Source of the DNA: Bacilli bacterium
GTDB taxonomy: Bacteria; Bacillota_I; Bacilli_A; RF39; UBA660
Reading direction: 5' to 3'
Assembly: GCA_900758495.1 (NCBI GenBank)
Contig: CAAERO010000040.1
Span: 4,991-68,990 of the forward strand
Length of the DNA: 64,000 nucleotides
Shown: piece after piece, positions 9,669-19,414 of the stretch
How positions within the stretch are numbered: the first letter of the stretch is position 1
How the letters are laid out: each line of letters begins with the position of its first letter
Made by a program: the position numbers and the translations under genes
Notes under the pieces: generated by a model
Told to the model about the DNA's origin: nothing
Database searches by the model: none
What the model saw: the letters and a program-made list of their open reading frames with translations, nothing else

Positions 9669-10409
9669 TCACTCACATTCTTTCAAATAATGATCAATTA
9701 CTTTAGTAACATTTCCATCTTCTTTTATATGTCCTTCATGAATCCAAACTGCTCTAGTACACAATTTTTTCAAAGCATCCAAACTATGACTAACAATAAC
9801 GATTGTTCTATCACTTTCTTTTAATTCATTTAATTTTTGATAGCATTTCTCTTGAAAATGTTGATCTCCAACTGCTAATATTTCATCTATTAATAAAATA
9901 TCTGCATTAACATTAATAGCTACTGAAAAAGCAAGACGCATATACATTCCAGATGAATAAGTTCTGATAGGGTTATCAATAAATTCTTCAAGTTCTGAAA
10001 AAGCAATAATATCATCTACTTTAGCATCTATTTCCTCTTTAGTTAAACCAAAGATAGCAGCATTAAAATATATATTTTCACGACCAGTAAAATCATCATG
10101 AAAGCCTGCTCCTAACTCTAATAGTGATGTAAGTTTTCCAACAGTTGTAATTTTACCTGTAGTTGGATAAATAATCTTAGTCATCAACTTAAGCAATGTA
10201 CTTTTTCCACTTCCATTAACACCAATAAGAGCAACTGTTTCTCCCTTTTTGATTGTTAAATTAATATCTTCAAGTACCGTTCTCTGTTCAACTTTATTTT
10301 TTTTAAAAAATACTATTCTTTCTTTTAATGTATTTGGTTTATCTGAATATATTTTAAATTTTTTAGTTACATTTTCAACTTTTATTGAATAATCTTTTTT
10401 CTTTACCAT
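9669..10409 (-). CDS. ABC transporter ATPase for polysaccharide export (Wzt/TagH-like)
   Basis: The 246-residue ATPase has Walker A GVNGSGKST, the Wzt/TagH-typical LLELGAGFHDDFTGRENI, the ABC signature RTYSSGMYMRLAFSVA, Walker B ILLIDEILAVGD and the switch histidine in VIVSHS. It ends soon after the nucleotide-binding domain, so it lacks the carbohydrate-binding extension of O9a-type Wzt and resembles the short TagH or Wzt forms that do not recognise a capped chain end. It is the first gene of the 1-10.4 kb operon and has its own promoter just upstream. Confidence 0.93.
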   Translation of the reverse strand: MVKKKDYSIKVENVTKKFKIYSDKPNTLKERIVFFKKNKVEQRTVLEDINLTIKKGETVALIGVNGSGKSTLLKLMTKIIYPTTGKITTVGKLTSLLELGAGFHDDFTGRENIYFNAAIFGLTKEEIDAKVDDIIAFSELEEFIDNPIRTYSSGMYMRLAFSVAINVNADILLIDEILAVGDQHFQEKCYQKLNELKESDRTIVIVSHSLDALKKLCTRAVWIHEGHIKEDGNVTKVIDHYLKECE

Positions 10410-10429
10410 AATAAAACCTCACTTTCATT

Positions 10430-10438
10430 ATTATAACA
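10430..10438 (-). promoter_or_regulatory. Extended -10 promoter for the Wzt/Wzm operon
   Basis: On the minus strand the gap between the lysozyme gene and the export ATPase gene reads TGTTATAAT, a perfect -10 with an extended TGn element, about 20 bp before the ATG. The -35 region is poor (TTTGCT at 16 bp), which an extended -10 can compensate. It would drive the whole glycosyltransferase operon. Confidence 0.55.
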
Positions 10439-10462
10439 TTTTATCTTTATTAGCAAAAGTTA

Positions 10463-13400
10463 TTATTCATACATAATATCTAAATCAACACTTCCTGTAA
10501 TTCCAGAAACATTGCCTTTATTACTATACTGCCAATATTTATAAGGTGCAGTATAGTCACTCTTATTATTATAATCATAGGTCCAATGAGCTAACCAAAT
10601 TTCATAATTACTGATTTTGTTGGTATCTACTTTATTGAAAAGAAAGTCTTTATTAATGTAAATAACTGAGGAAAGGCCATACTTCTCCATTGTTTCGACA
10701 AATCCTCTAATAGCTTCTGTTCTAGCTTCTCTTGAGATATTATCAGCTCTACCATTATGGGAAGGTTCAGTTGAATATTCAACATCAAGAGCAATAGGTA
10801 ATTTTAAGTTAGAGGCGATAAAAGGATTAATTGCTAAAACATTTTTAACATATTCAGCTTCACTCTTGCCTTCCTCATAGGAAGTTGCTTGACTAAAAAA
10901 GTAAATTCCCGTAGTGATGCCATTTTTAATTGAAGTCGTCGCATTATTAACAAATTTTGTATCTGTAACCAATTTACCAAGAGGAGCATAACCTCTAAAA
11001 CCTAGCCTAATAAAAGCAAACTCAACCATTCCACTATATCTTGCAGAAGTCCAGTCAATATTTCCATTATATTGTGAGACATCAATTCCTAATTTCATTT
11101 TATCATATATATATACTTTTTTTTCATATGTTCTGATAAGTTCATCAAAAGAATTATACAATTTAATAGTAATATTGTGATAACCAAGTGTTAATAATTT
11201 ACTTGGTATTATAGTTTGAAAACCTGGTGTTTGGTTAGTTTCTCTTCCACCATAAGAAGTTATTAAATCTAACACATCACCTCGTTCTGTTCTAATGACA
11301 TCAGTAATTTCGCTATCATCATAATAAACTCTTATCTTACTATTAATATCTTCACTCATTTCCCAGCCACGAACAAATATGTCGTTATTTTTATTTAAAG
11401 AACCACTACTAGGAAAATCTAGTGTAATTATCCCATCATATTTTTTTATAGTAATTTTTCTTGTTACTTCATAAATAGTTTCATCAAGATGTTTTGTTAG
11501 AAGTTTAATCTTTAACAAATGTAGACCATCAGTTAGATTACTAGTGTCAACTGTCACATTAAATAACCCATCTTCATTAGATAAACCAGAAGCAAGTTTT
11601 TTATCATCAACAAGAAATTCTATTTCCGTATTAATAGCAGTAGTAGTTACTTTACCTGTAATATTCATTGATAATTTTGTTACTTCACTTTCCTTTGGAG
11701 TAAAAACATCTACTTTTGTATCATATTTTTTCAAAATAACTTTTCTCTTAATTTCACTAACTACTGTTCCATGAGAATCTACTGCTCTTATCGTTATATT
11801 ATGTTTTCCATCATATAAATTACTCAAATCAAGTTTAGCAAGATAACCTGGTGTCTGGTTAGTTTCTCTTCCACCATAACCTTTTATTGCAGAAATAACA
11901 TCATCTCTTGCTACTCTTTCTATTGATGTTTCTACTTTAGTATCATCTACTAACACTTCTAGACTTGTTTTAGCATCTTCGCTCAACATCCAACCATTTA
12001 AATAAACTTCACTTGTTACTGTCTGATTATTACTAGGAAAGTCTAGGTTAATAAGTGTTTTGGGTTTTATTATCTTAATTTTTTTAGAAGAAGTAGCAAT
12101 TACTTCGTCATTTCTATTATAATATAAAGCTTTTAGGGTATGTTCACCATATGAATATGATGTTAAATCAATAACAGTTGTGAAACCAGGACTAAGATTA
12201 GATTTTCCACCATAACCTTTAATATTGTTAACTACATCTTCTCTTGCATATTTTAAAATATCGCTAGTTACTTCATTATTATCAATAAAAAACTTTAATT
12301 TTCCTTCTTGATCATCACTCATTACCCAGCCTTGAACAAACAAACTGGAATACTCATTTTTTTCTTGTACTGGAAAATCAACATTTAGAAAAGCAACATA
12401 CTTTTCTATTTTGATAGCTATGTTTTTTTCTGCTACTACTTTATCTTTATTTTTTATTTTTATACTTAAGATGTGTTCTCCATCAGATATATTAGCAGTA
12501 TCAATGATTGTTGTAAAACCAGGATTAACATTTTCTGTTCCATAGCCTTTAATTGAAGCAGTAACGTCTTCTCTTGCATATCTTAAAATGGACGCATCTA
12601 CTTTTTCTTGATCTAGAAATACTTCCATTTCAAAGTCAGTTAATTCGCTCATTACCCAACCTTGGACAAAAATACTATCTTTATATGTATTGTTGTTTCT
12701 TGGATAATCAACATTTAATAATGTTTTTGGTGCTGAAATATTAATTTTCCTTTGCTCTTTCATAATCACTTTATTATCAGAATCTAATACTTCTATAGTA
12801 ACAATATGTTCTCCATAATTATAGTTACTAATATCTATAAAGCTTTGAAAACCAGGGGTTTTATTATTCTTTCCACCATAACCTGTAATAGCATTTAACA
12901 CATCTACTCTTTCATTACGATTTATCAATGAATCTATCTTTTCATTATCTATACTTATTGAAACTTTATTATCAACTTCACTCATTACCCAACCTTGTAC
13001 TAGTAATTCATCACTTAAACTAGCATTATTCTTAGGAAAATCAACATTTAAAAGAGTGGCTGGAGCAGCAATATTAATTTTTCTCTGTTCTTTGGCAATT
13101 ACTTTATCTTGGGAGTTTAATACTTCTATAGTAACGGTATGCTCTCCATAATTATAGTTACTAAGATCTATAAAGGTCTGATAGCCTGGTGTTTTATTAT
13201 TCTTTCCACCATAACCCGTAATAGCATTTAACACATCTACTCTTTCATTACGATTTATCAATGAATCTATCTTTTTATCATCAATGCTTATTGAAACTTT
13301 ATTATCAACTTCACTCATTACCCAACCTTGTACTAGTAATTCATCACTTAAACTAGCATTATTCCTAGGAAAATCAACATTTAAAAGTGTATTATTAAGA

Positions 13401-13468
13401 GCTTTAACATTTAGAAAAAATCCTGTTAATAATAAACAAAAAACAAAAAATATTTTCTTCCGCATCAT
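10463..13468 (-). CDS. Secreted GH25 lysozyme with tandem N-terminal modules
   Basis: The 1001-residue protein has a signal peptide (1-23) and about seven tandem modules of roughly 100-111 residues. Most open with LNVDFP-like sequence followed by GWVMS and YGG motifs; the sixth is a shorter Ig-like variant. A C-terminal GH25 muramidase domain runs from about 791 to 1001. Its catalytic acids are visible in GIDVSQYNG and LPIALDVEYS. The enzyme should cleave the glycan strand of peptidoglycan, and the modules probably bind the wall or its polymers. The first two modules are nearly identical in DNA. It sits between two wall-polymer gene groups. Confidence 0.93.
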   Translation of the reverse strand: MMRKKIFFVFCLLLTGFFLNVKALNNTLLNVDFPRNNASLSDELLVQGWVMSEVDNKVSISIDDKKIDSLINRNERVDVLNAITGYGGKNNKTPGYQTFIDLSNYNYGEHTVTIEVLNSQDKVIAKEQRKINIAAPATLLNVDFPKNNASLSDELLVQGWVMSEVDNKVSISIDNEKIDSLINRNERVDVLNAITGYGGKNNKTPGFQSFIDISNYNYGEHIVTIEVLDSDNKVIMKEQRKINISAPKTLLNVDYPRNNNTYKDSIFVQGWVMSELTDFEMEVFLDQEKVDASILRYAREDVTASIKGYGTENVNPGFTTIIDTANISDGEHILSIKIKNKDKVVAEKNIAIKIEKYVAFLNVDFPVQEKNEYSSLFVQGWVMSDDQEGKLKFFIDNNEVTSDILKYAREDVVNNIKGYGGKSNLSPGFTTVIDLTSYSYGEHTLKALYYNRNDEVIATSSKKIKIIKPKTLINLDFPSNNQTVTSEVYLNGWMLSEDAKTSLEVLVDDTKVETSIERVARDDVISAIKGYGGRETNQTPGYLAKLDLSNLYDGKHNITIRAVDSHGTVVSEIKRKVILKKYDTKVDVFTPKESEVTKLSMNITGKVTTTAINTEIEFLVDDKKLASGLSNEDGLFNVTVDTSNLTDGLHLLKIKLLTKHLDETIYEVTRKITIKKYDGIITLDFPSSGSLNKNNDIFVRGWEMSEDINSKIRVYYDDSEITDVIRTERGDVLDLITSYGGRETNQTPGFQTIIPSKLLTLGYHNITIKLYNSFDELIRTYEKKVYIYDKMKLGIDVSQYNGNIDWTSARYSGMVEFAFIRLGFRGYAPLGKLVTDTKFVNNATTSIKNGITTGIYFFSQATSYEEGKSEAEYVKNVLAINPFIASNLKLPIALDVEYSTEPSHNGRADNISREARTEAIRGFVETMEKYGLSSVIYINKDFLFNKVDTNKISNYEIWLAHWTYDYNNKSDYTAPYKYWQYSNKGNVSGITGSVDLDIMYE
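12740..13400 (-). repeat. Tandem 333-bp DNA repeat encoding the first two modules of the lysozyme
   Basis: Two copies of a 333-bp (111-codon) unit are nearly identical. For instance, the segment from CCACCATAACC to the end of ACATCTACTCTTTCATTACG occurs near 12873 and again near 13206 with single-base differences. The remaining modules of the gene have diverged. This suggests a recent duplication within the coding region, in frame. Confidence 0.8.
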
Positions 13469-13484
13469 ATCACCTACTTAGTCT

Positions 13485-13493
13485 ATTATAGCA
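13485..13493 (-). promoter_or_regulatory. Extended -10 promoter for the GH25 lysozyme gene
   Basis: The minus strand reads TGCTATAAT immediately upstream of the lysozyme gene, a consensus -10 with an extended TGn. A good ribosome binding site (AGGTGAT) follows before the ATG pair. The -35 match is weak. Confidence 0.5.
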
Positions 13494-13506
13494 TAACTTT
13501 ACTTGT

Positions 13507-14655
13507 CTATTCGAGCATAGTATTAACTTTTATAGAAATAAAATATTCTTTAATTTTATTACTGATTTTTTTCGATATTTTTCTATTTTTAATATAGAAG
13601 AATAGCTTTTTTCTAATCATTTCAATAATTATACCTAGTGTAAATACTATTATTGTTCCAACTAATATTCTAATGAATATCTGGGAGAGTGTTGCACTAT
13701 AATTTCCTATAAAGAAAAATCTATATAAATATCTTCGAATCAAAATGTTATCATGAATTAAATATACACCAAAGGAACAAGCTGCTATTTTATTTATAAA
13801 TTTATTTTTAAATGACAATGTTTCAAAAAGAAGGAAATATGATAAAGTCTGAACTATCAAAATAGGATTATCATACTCAGGTAAAGATGTTAACAGTCTA
13901 CCAATTTCTCTTAAAATACTATGTGAAGATAGTAGTAATTCCTCACCATGATAATGTAATAGGGAATTTAATAAAACACATAGTAGGAATATTGAAATAA
14001 AGACTAATCTTCTAGCATTAGTAGAAAAAACTTTAAAAAAATAATTTTTTTTCATTGGAAATTTTTTTAAATATGCTCCTAAACAATATAATAAACAAAA
14101 TGTTAATAAGGAAAAGCCTTTATTATTATCAAATGCTAATTGTCCTGTCCAACAAGGCAAAACAGAACCTATTAAAAATAGAGTAAGTAATAATTTATGA
14201 AATTGTTTTTTAGTTGTGTTATTAATTAGAAAGTTTAAAAATGGACTGCAACAGTATAATAGTAAATATACTGCTAAATACCAATATTGTTTAAATAAAG
14301 TTATTGGTGATATTAATTGAACAATTTCTAAAGTTTCAACTTTAATACCTATTAACAAAAATATTATAAGAAATAACACTTTATAAAACCAGCCACTATT
14401 ATTCATAGTGATTAATCTGTTTATTTTAAATTCTTTATCACATTGAAAGTAGCCCATTAAAACAATAAAAGAATTAACATGGATTAGTGTAAAATATGTA
14501 AAAACAAGTATTACAAAGTGAGCAAATCCAGATGTCGTTTGTAAAAGAGATGTGTTATATACAAAGTGATATGCTACTATTAGCATCATAGATACTATAC
14601 GCATTAATTCAAAGTTTGATTGTCGTTTATTATTGTCATTTACCATTTTAACCAC
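13507..14655 (-). CDS. Acyltransferase family 3 (OafA/YrhL-like) membrane protein
   Basis: A 382-residue polytopic protein with about ten hydrophobic segments. The N terminus has RQSNFELMRIVSMMLIVAYH, where the histidine after the first membrane helix is the expected catalytic-type residue of the acyltransferase-3 family. ACSFGVYLIHDN appears near the C-terminal end, as in surface polysaccharide O-acyltransferases. It would acetylate a wall or surface polymer across the membrane. The adjacent membrane-anchored SGNH hydrolase gene may be its partner, since acyltransferase-3 and SGNH domains often work together. Confidence 0.88.
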   Translation of the reverse strand: MVKMVNDNNKRQSNFELMRIVSMMLIVAYHFVYNTSLLQTTSGFAHFVILVFTYFTLIHVNSFIVLMGYFQCDKEFKINRLITMNNSGWFYKVLFLIIFLLIGIKVETLEIVQLISPITLFKQYWYLAVYLLLYCCSPFLNFLINNTTKKQFHKLLLTLFLIGSVLPCWTGQLAFDNNKGFSLLTFCLLYCLGAYLKKFPMKKNYFFKVFSTNARRLVFISIFLLCVLLNSLLHYHGEELLLSSHSILREIGRLLTSLPEYDNPILIVQTLSYFLLFETLSFKNKFINKIAACSFGVYLIHDNILIRRYLYRFFFIGNYSATLSQIFIRILVGTIIVFTLGIIIEMIRKKLFFYIKNRKISKKISNKIKEYFISIKVNTMLE

Positions 14656-14716
14656 CCTATACTATAATTGAAGTGTAACATAGGTAATCTTTAACCGCAA
14701 TATAAAATGGACAAAT

Positions 14717-15889
14717 TTACAGTTTTTTCTTTATTTCTTCCGTGACTACTTTATATCCTTCATCTGATAAGTGAAGACCATCTTTAGTATATTCTTCTTT
14801 TAAATTGTCGTTTTCATCTTTTAACAAGTCATATAAATTTATATAATTTATTTTATTTTCCTTGCAATATTTTTTTAACTCTTTGTTTATTTGCTTTATG
14901 TCATCATTATTTCTATTTCCAGATTTACTTCTTCTAACATCAGGATTAACTGGATAAATACTTTCTATGTAAAGTTCTGCTTTAGGCCTATTTTCTTTTA
15001 ATTCACTTATTATCTTTTCAACATTCTTAACAATGTCTTCTTTACTATGCTTAGTATCCAAATCATTAGTTCCTATTAATAAGAATACTTTACTAGGATT
15101 ATATTGATAAGCTCTTTTTTTCATATCCTTTAAAATATCTTCAGTCGTATTACCACTTACTCCACTATTAACAGTTGGCATATCAGGATAATACTTATCA
15201 AGATCATAAAAATCAGTGATAGAATCTCCTAAAAATAAGTAGTTATCTGGTACTTTTTCTACTTCTTTAATCTTAGTAACTACTTTTACTTTATGATGAT
15301 TAAAAGTTGTATAATGAAAAATTAAAAAACCAACAAAAATAATCATGAGAACAAAAATAACAGTAATTAAAACATTATAATTATCTTTAAAAGTATTAAT
15401 ACTAACTTTATGCTTATTACTTTTATGAGTTAAAAAGCTAGTATCCATTTCATCTTCTAAAATATCATCACTTAAAAGACTTTTAACTTCTTCTTTCTCA
15501 TGCTGTTCTTCTTTTACTTCTTGAATATCTTCATCATGATTTTTCTCAGCTTCTATTGCAGTTTTTCCTTTTTCTTCTTCTATGTCATTATCTAATTTTT
15601 CTATATCTTCTTCTAGTTCTTTTACTTCTTCAATATCTTCTAATATCTCTTCTTGTATTTCTTCATCTTTTTTAATATCTAGAACTTCTACTTCTTCATT
15701 AATTTCTTGTTCTTCAACCTTTTCCTTTTCATAAAGAGCGGCATTTCTTTTAGTTCGTTTTGGCTTTTCCTTCTTCTCTTCTTTTGTTTCTTCTACAAAA
15801 ATATTATTATCTTCTAATAGTTTATCTATATCTTTTTTAGTAATAGTTTTAGTTTCTACCTTTTTTTTACTTTTCTGCTTTTTCGCCAT
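14717..15889 (-). CDS. Membrane-anchored SGNH/GDSL hydrolase with acidic N-terminal cytoplasmic region
   Basis: About 390 residues. The start is set at MAKKQ because AAGAAGG precedes it at good spacing. Residues 1-160 are rich in Lys and Glu and probably lie in the cytoplasm. One membrane helix follows, then an extracellular SGNH domain with all four blocks: FLGDSITD, NSGVSGNT, LIGTNDLD and DGLHLSDEGY. It should be a surface esterase or O-acetyl transferase-type enzyme acting on a wall polymer. Its neighbour is an acyltransferase-3 protein. The long charged region is unusual and of unknown role. Confidence 0.88.
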   Translation of the reverse strand: MAKKQKSKKKVETKTITKKDIDKLLEDNNIFVEETKEEKKEKPKRTKRNAALYEKEKVEEQEINEEVEVLDIKKDEEIQEEILEDIEEVKELEEDIEKLDNDIEEEKGKTAIEAEKNHDEDIQEVKEEQHEKEEVKSLLSDDILEDEMDTSFLTHKSNKHKVSINTFKDNYNVLITVIFVLMIIFVGFLIFHYTTFNHHKVKVVTKIKEVEKVPDNYLFLGDSITDFYDLDKYYPDMPTVNSGVSGNTTEDILKDMKKRAYQYNPSKVFLLIGTNDLDTKHSKEDIVKNVEKIISELKENRPKAELYIESIYPVNPDVRRSKSGNRNNDDIKQINKELKKYCKENKINYINLYDLLKDENDNLKEEYTKDGLHLSDEGYKVVTEEIKKKL

Positions 15890-15931
15890 AATCATCAACC
15901 TTCTTAAATCTTTCACTTAATTATATAACAA

Positions 15932-15970
15932 GAAAAAGACTATTTACAACCCTCTTCTTTGTAAATAGTC
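15932..15970 (-). terminator. Rho-independent terminator
   Basis: On the minus strand, directly after the stop at 15977, an 11-bp perfect stem (GACTATTTACA with TGTAAATAGTC) is followed by TTTTTC. It ends the transcript of the membrane-anchored protein gene upstream and separates it from the SGNH hydrolase gene. Confidence 0.9.
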
Positions 15971-15976
15971 ATTATT

Positions 15977-16690
15977 TTAGCTTAAAATTAAACTTGTCAT
16001 ATAGTTAGAATCACCAGTATTAACATAAGTTATAGTGAAATTCTTAGTAGAACTTTCAGGATAAGCAGTAGTTGTATTAGCTGATTGTGAATAAACAACT
16101 GTTCCTGTTAATTCATATGATTTAGTACTTCTATCATAAGTTGCATTAGAAACTTTCATTTCTACTGTATCATATATTATTCCACTACGTAAACTATTCC
16201 AAGCTACTAAATTAGAAGCTAAACTTGAATCTATACTATTAGCTAAAGAATATCTAGCAGGTGAAGCCTTTTTGGTATCACTAGCAAACTTATTTAAACT
16301 TCCATACAATTCCTTATATTTTTCTTTATAAGTATCAATACTAATATACATAGCTTGATTATCATTAAAAGATATTCCCCCACCATTACTCATAAAATAA
16401 TCATCGATTATTTCTAATCTATTATCAGCACTTCCCATAAGATTTTTATTTAAATTACTATCTGTAGTATTAGTTTTTAAATAAAGAGCAAAGTAGTTTG
16501 TTAATTCATTAGAAGCTTTTTCTAAATCAACTTTAACATCAACAGTATTATCTTTGTTATTTGTAATACTTTGTTGTCCATTGCTATCTGTTTTAGTTTT
16601 ATTAAAAACAGAAAGTCCTATTCCAATAGATACAACTATTATTGCTAATACTAGCACAATTATTATAAGTAAAGTATTATTTTTTTTCAT
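15977..16690 (-). CDS. Membrane-anchored extracytoplasmic protein, unknown (paralogue of the 21.3 kb gene)
   Basis: A 237-residue protein with a short cytoplasmic Lys-rich start, one membrane helix at about 6-28, a low-complexity linker, and a roughly 180-residue extracellular domain. The domain is alpha-helical first and beta-rich at its end. It matches the gene at 21267-21986 over the whole length, for example in EKYKELYGSL, DSSLASNLV with WNSL, and the terminal YMTSLILS. I do not recognise the family. Its place between rmlB and surface-polymer genes suggests a wall-associated role, but nothing more can be said. Confidence 0.7.
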   Translation of the reverse strand: MKKNNTLLIIIVLVLAIIVVSIGIGLSVFNKTKTDSNGQQSITNNKDNTVDVKVDLEKASNELTNYFALYLKTNTTDSNLNKNLMGSADNRLEIIDDYFMSNGGGISFNDNQAMYISIDTYKEKYKELYGSLNKFASDTKKASPARYSLANSIDSSLASNLVAWNSLRSGIIYDTVEMKVSNATYDRSTKSYELTGTVVYSQSANTTTAYPESSTKNFTITYVNTGDSNYMTSLILS

Positions 16691-16701
16691 ATTTTCCCCT
16701 T

Positions 16702-17706
16702 TTAATCTTTATAACTATTTTTATAACTACCATCTTTAATAGCATCTAACCATTCTTGATTATTTAAATACCAAGTAATAGTTTCTTTGATACCATCTTC
16801 AAAAGTATAAGTTCTCTTCCAGCCAAGTTCTTTCTCTACTTTACTAGAGTCTATAGCATATCTTAAGTCATGTCCTTTTCTATCTGTAACAAATTCAATC
16901 AAGTCTTCGCTTTTACCTAATTGCTTAAGAATTATCTTAACAAGCTCTAAATTAGTTCTCTCAGAGTGTCCTCCAAGATTATATACTTCTCCACTCTTTC
17001 CATTTCTAACGATTAAATCAACACCAATGTTGTGGTCAATGACATGAATCCAATCACGAACATTCTCTCCTGTTCCATAAACAGGAATTTTTTCATTATT
17101 TAATGCCTTTGAAATAGTAAGTGGTATTAACTTTTCTGGAAACTGATATGGTCCATAATTATTAGAACAACGACTAATAGTGGTATTTAAACCATAAGTT
17201 CTGTGATAGGCTCCTACTAATAAGTCTGCACTAGCTTTACTAGTTGAATATGGACTTGATGTATGAATTGGTGTTGTTTCAGTAAATAATAAATCTTTTC
17301 TATCAAGTGGTAAATCACCATATACTTCATCAGTTGATACTTGATGATATCTTGATACATTATATTTTAAACATGCATCCATCAATACTTCTGTTCCTAT
17401 TATATTAGTCCTTAAGAATAGTTCTGGATCTTTAATTGAATTATCAACATGACTTTCTGCTGCAAAGTTAATTACTACATCAAACTTTTCTTTTTCAAAT
17501 AATTCATATACAAAACTTCTATTAGTAATATCACCATGAACAAACTTATAATTAAGTTTTCCTTCTAAATCTTTGATATTGTTATAGTTACCAGCATAAG
17601 TTAAAGCATCTAAACAAACAAATTCATCTAAAGGATACTTATTAACTACATAATGTAAGTAATTACTACCAATAAATCCTGCTCCTCCTGTTACTAAAAA
17701 TTTCAT
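16702..17706 (-). CDS. rmlB: dTDP-glucose 4,6-dehydratase
   Basis: The 334-residue protein starts at MKFLVTGG, with AGGAGG 9 bases upstream. It has the NAD-binding GGAGFIGSNY, STDEVYGDL, the catalytic YSTSK, and the RmlB-typical NCSNNYGPYQFPEKLIP with RDWIHV. It makes dTDP-4-keto-6-deoxyglucose, the branch point to rhamnose and other deoxy sugars. No rmlA, rmlC or rmlD lies in this window, so the rest of the pathway must be elsewhere if rhamnose is the product. The family call is very secure. Confidence 0.96.
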   Translation of the reverse strand: MKFLVTGGAGFIGSNYLHYVVNKYPLDEFVCLDALTYAGNYNNIKDLEGKLNYKFVHGDITNRSFVYELFEKEKFDVVINFAAESHVDNSIKDPELFLRTNIIGTEVLMDACLKYNVSRYHQVSTDEVYGDLPLDRKDLLFTETTPIHTSSPYSTSKASADLLVGAYHRTYGLNTTISRCSNNYGPYQFPEKLIPLTISKALNNEKIPVYGTGENVRDWIHVIDHNIGVDLIVRNGKSGEVYNLGGHSERTNLELVKIILKQLGKSEDLIEFVTDRKGHDLRYAIDSSKVEKELGWKRTYTFEDGIKETITWYLNNQEWLDAIKDGSYKNSYKD

Positions 17707-17773
17707 TGTTATCATCCTCCTACAATCATTCTAACAGTAATCGATTAAAAAATAAAGAAAGATATAGATATTT

Positions 17774-19399
17774 TTATTTATCCTTCTTTCTCTTTTCAAA
17801 ATTACTATTTTTTAGAATAGAATAATCAAAGACTTTTCTAAAATATGAATCTTTATTTTTTGCATAGTAACCATTTATTACTTTTTTAGCATACTTATAT
17901 TCGTTATAATCTTTATTTGAATAACAGTTTACAAAGCTTTTATCAATTTTATCTAAATAGTTATTTCCCATACACTTGTTAGTGATTGCTAAATAGTGTA
18001 ACTCTGCTAAATTAGTAGAACAATATTTTTCTAAATACTTATTTATTATAAAAGAAGATGCTTGAAATCTTGGATTAAGTTTCATAAAATAAACATTATC
18101 ATTGTTATCAATAATATAATCTATTCCAACTATTCCTTGATAACCTAATTGTTTTAGTTCTAACGCAATAGTATTTGCATAATCATTAATCTTATTAATA
18201 GCTTTATCCCCTAATTTGCTAGCATAAATAAAGTCTGCCCCAACATATTTAAATCTATCATTTATTTGTTTAATTAATTGAACAGAAATTGGTAATTTTA
18301 TTGTTTCATATTTACCAATTACTAAAGTAATATTAACGGGAATATTATCAAGATACTTAGAAAGAAAATATTTATTATCAAGATAATCACTATATTTATT
18401 AAATTTTTCTAAGCTATCAATATAATAAGTATTATTACCTCCTGCTCCTATCCTACCTTGCATAACAAATTTATGACTTTTAGTTATTTCTTTGGCTTTT
18501 TCATAAGAAATTTTTTTATCTATCCAAGTAGTCTTTACAACAGGAACATTATCTTTGATTAAATCTCTTATATATTTTTTATCATTAATCTTATCTATTA
18601 GAGCATAATCTTTTTCAAAAGTAATATCAAACTGTGTTTGATCACTCAATAAATCCTTAATCTTTTTATTAAAAGCTAAAAAAGTAGCATCAGGATTATT
18701 CTTTGTAATTCGAGACATGTTTTCAATGATAAATTCTTTGTATTCTTTTTTAAATTCATCAGTATCTCTATTTTTAATCATATCTTTAGAATAATAAATA
18801 TTACCCTTTTCATTATTAGGATTAAGAGTAATAGAACCTGTTAAAAATTCTTCATTACAAATAGCATTATTAGCATTAAATCCTACATAATATATTTCTT
18901 TTTTACTATTAATATTTATAACTCTATTAAACATAGCATTAGCTTCAAATTTACCTTCTAGAAATAGTTGCTTTATTTCTTTAGAGGAAGCCCACATAAC
19001 ATCATTTACCTCTTCTATTTGAATACTAACATCATTAAGAGATACATCTTTCTTAAAAAGCCATACATCTAATATATCAGGACAGTTTTTATAATATCTT
19101 CTAGTTCTCCCGATAAGAGTTGCTTCACTTTCTGAAACATCAATTCCAAGTTCCTCTTTAGTCTCTCTAATAGCAGCTTCTTTTGAAGTTTCACCAATTA
19201 AGGCTGACCCACCAGTACATTCCCACATAAGAGGATGACTTTTGTTAACAGAACGTTGTGTTATTAAAAACTCATTTTTATCATTCATTATCCAAACATT
19301 TACTACTAAATGAAAATCATCATCATTTAGTTTTGTTCCTCTAATTGCTAACTTTTTCTTTTTCTTTCCTTCATAATCATATAAATTCCAATATTCCAT
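17774..19399 (-). CDS. Nudix hydrolase - ATP-grasp fusion protein
   Basis: About 541 residues, starting at MEYWNLYDYEG where AGGTGA is well placed. The N-terminal domain has a complete Nudix box (G64 to I86: GSALIGE, then RETKEELGI), as in IDI-like and MutT-like proteins. After a middle region, residues from about 255 form an ATP-grasp domain with MQGRIGAGGNNTYYI (nucleotide-binding loop), KYFLSKYLDNIPVNIT, and the metal-binding region KLNPRFQASSFIINKYL, where Lys replaces the usual Glu or Asp. The gene follows a stand-alone receiver gene by 15 bp. The fusion suggests ligation of a carboxylate plus hydrolysis of a nucleoside-diphosphate derivative; the substrate is unknown. Confidence 0.82.
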   Translation of the reverse strand: MEYWNLYDYEGKKKKKLAIRGTKLNDDDFHLVVNVWIMNDKNEFLITQRSVNKSHPLMWECTGGSALIGETSKEAAIRETKEELGIDVSESEATLIGRTRRYYKNCPDILDVWLFKKDVSLNDVSIQIEEVNDVMWASSKEIKQLFLEGKFEANAMFNRVININSKKEIYYVGFNANNAICNEEFLTGSITLNPNNEKGNIYYSKDMIKNRDTDEFKKEYKEFIIENMSRITKNNPDATFLAFNKKIKDLLSDQTQFDITFEKDYALIDKINDKKYIRDLIKDNVPVVKTTWIDKKISYEKAKEITKSHKFVMQGRIGAGGNNTYYIDSLEKFNKYSDYLDNKYFLSKYLDNIPVNITLVIGKYETIKLPISVQLIKQINDRFKYVGADFIYASKLGDKAINKINDYANTIALELKQLGYQGIVGIDYIIDNNDNVYFMKLNPRFQASSFIINKYLEKYCSTNLAELHYLAITNKCMGNNYLDKIDKSFVNCYSNKDYNEYKYAKKVINGYYAKNKDSYFRKVFDYSILKNSNFEKRKKDK

Positions 19400-19414
19400 A
19401 TTCATCACCTAACA

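Noticed and set aside
12740..13400. CRISPR-like or mobile repeat
   Set aside because: The repeats are in-frame 333-bp protein modules of the lysozyme; there are no short spaced repeats and no cas genes anywhere in the window.
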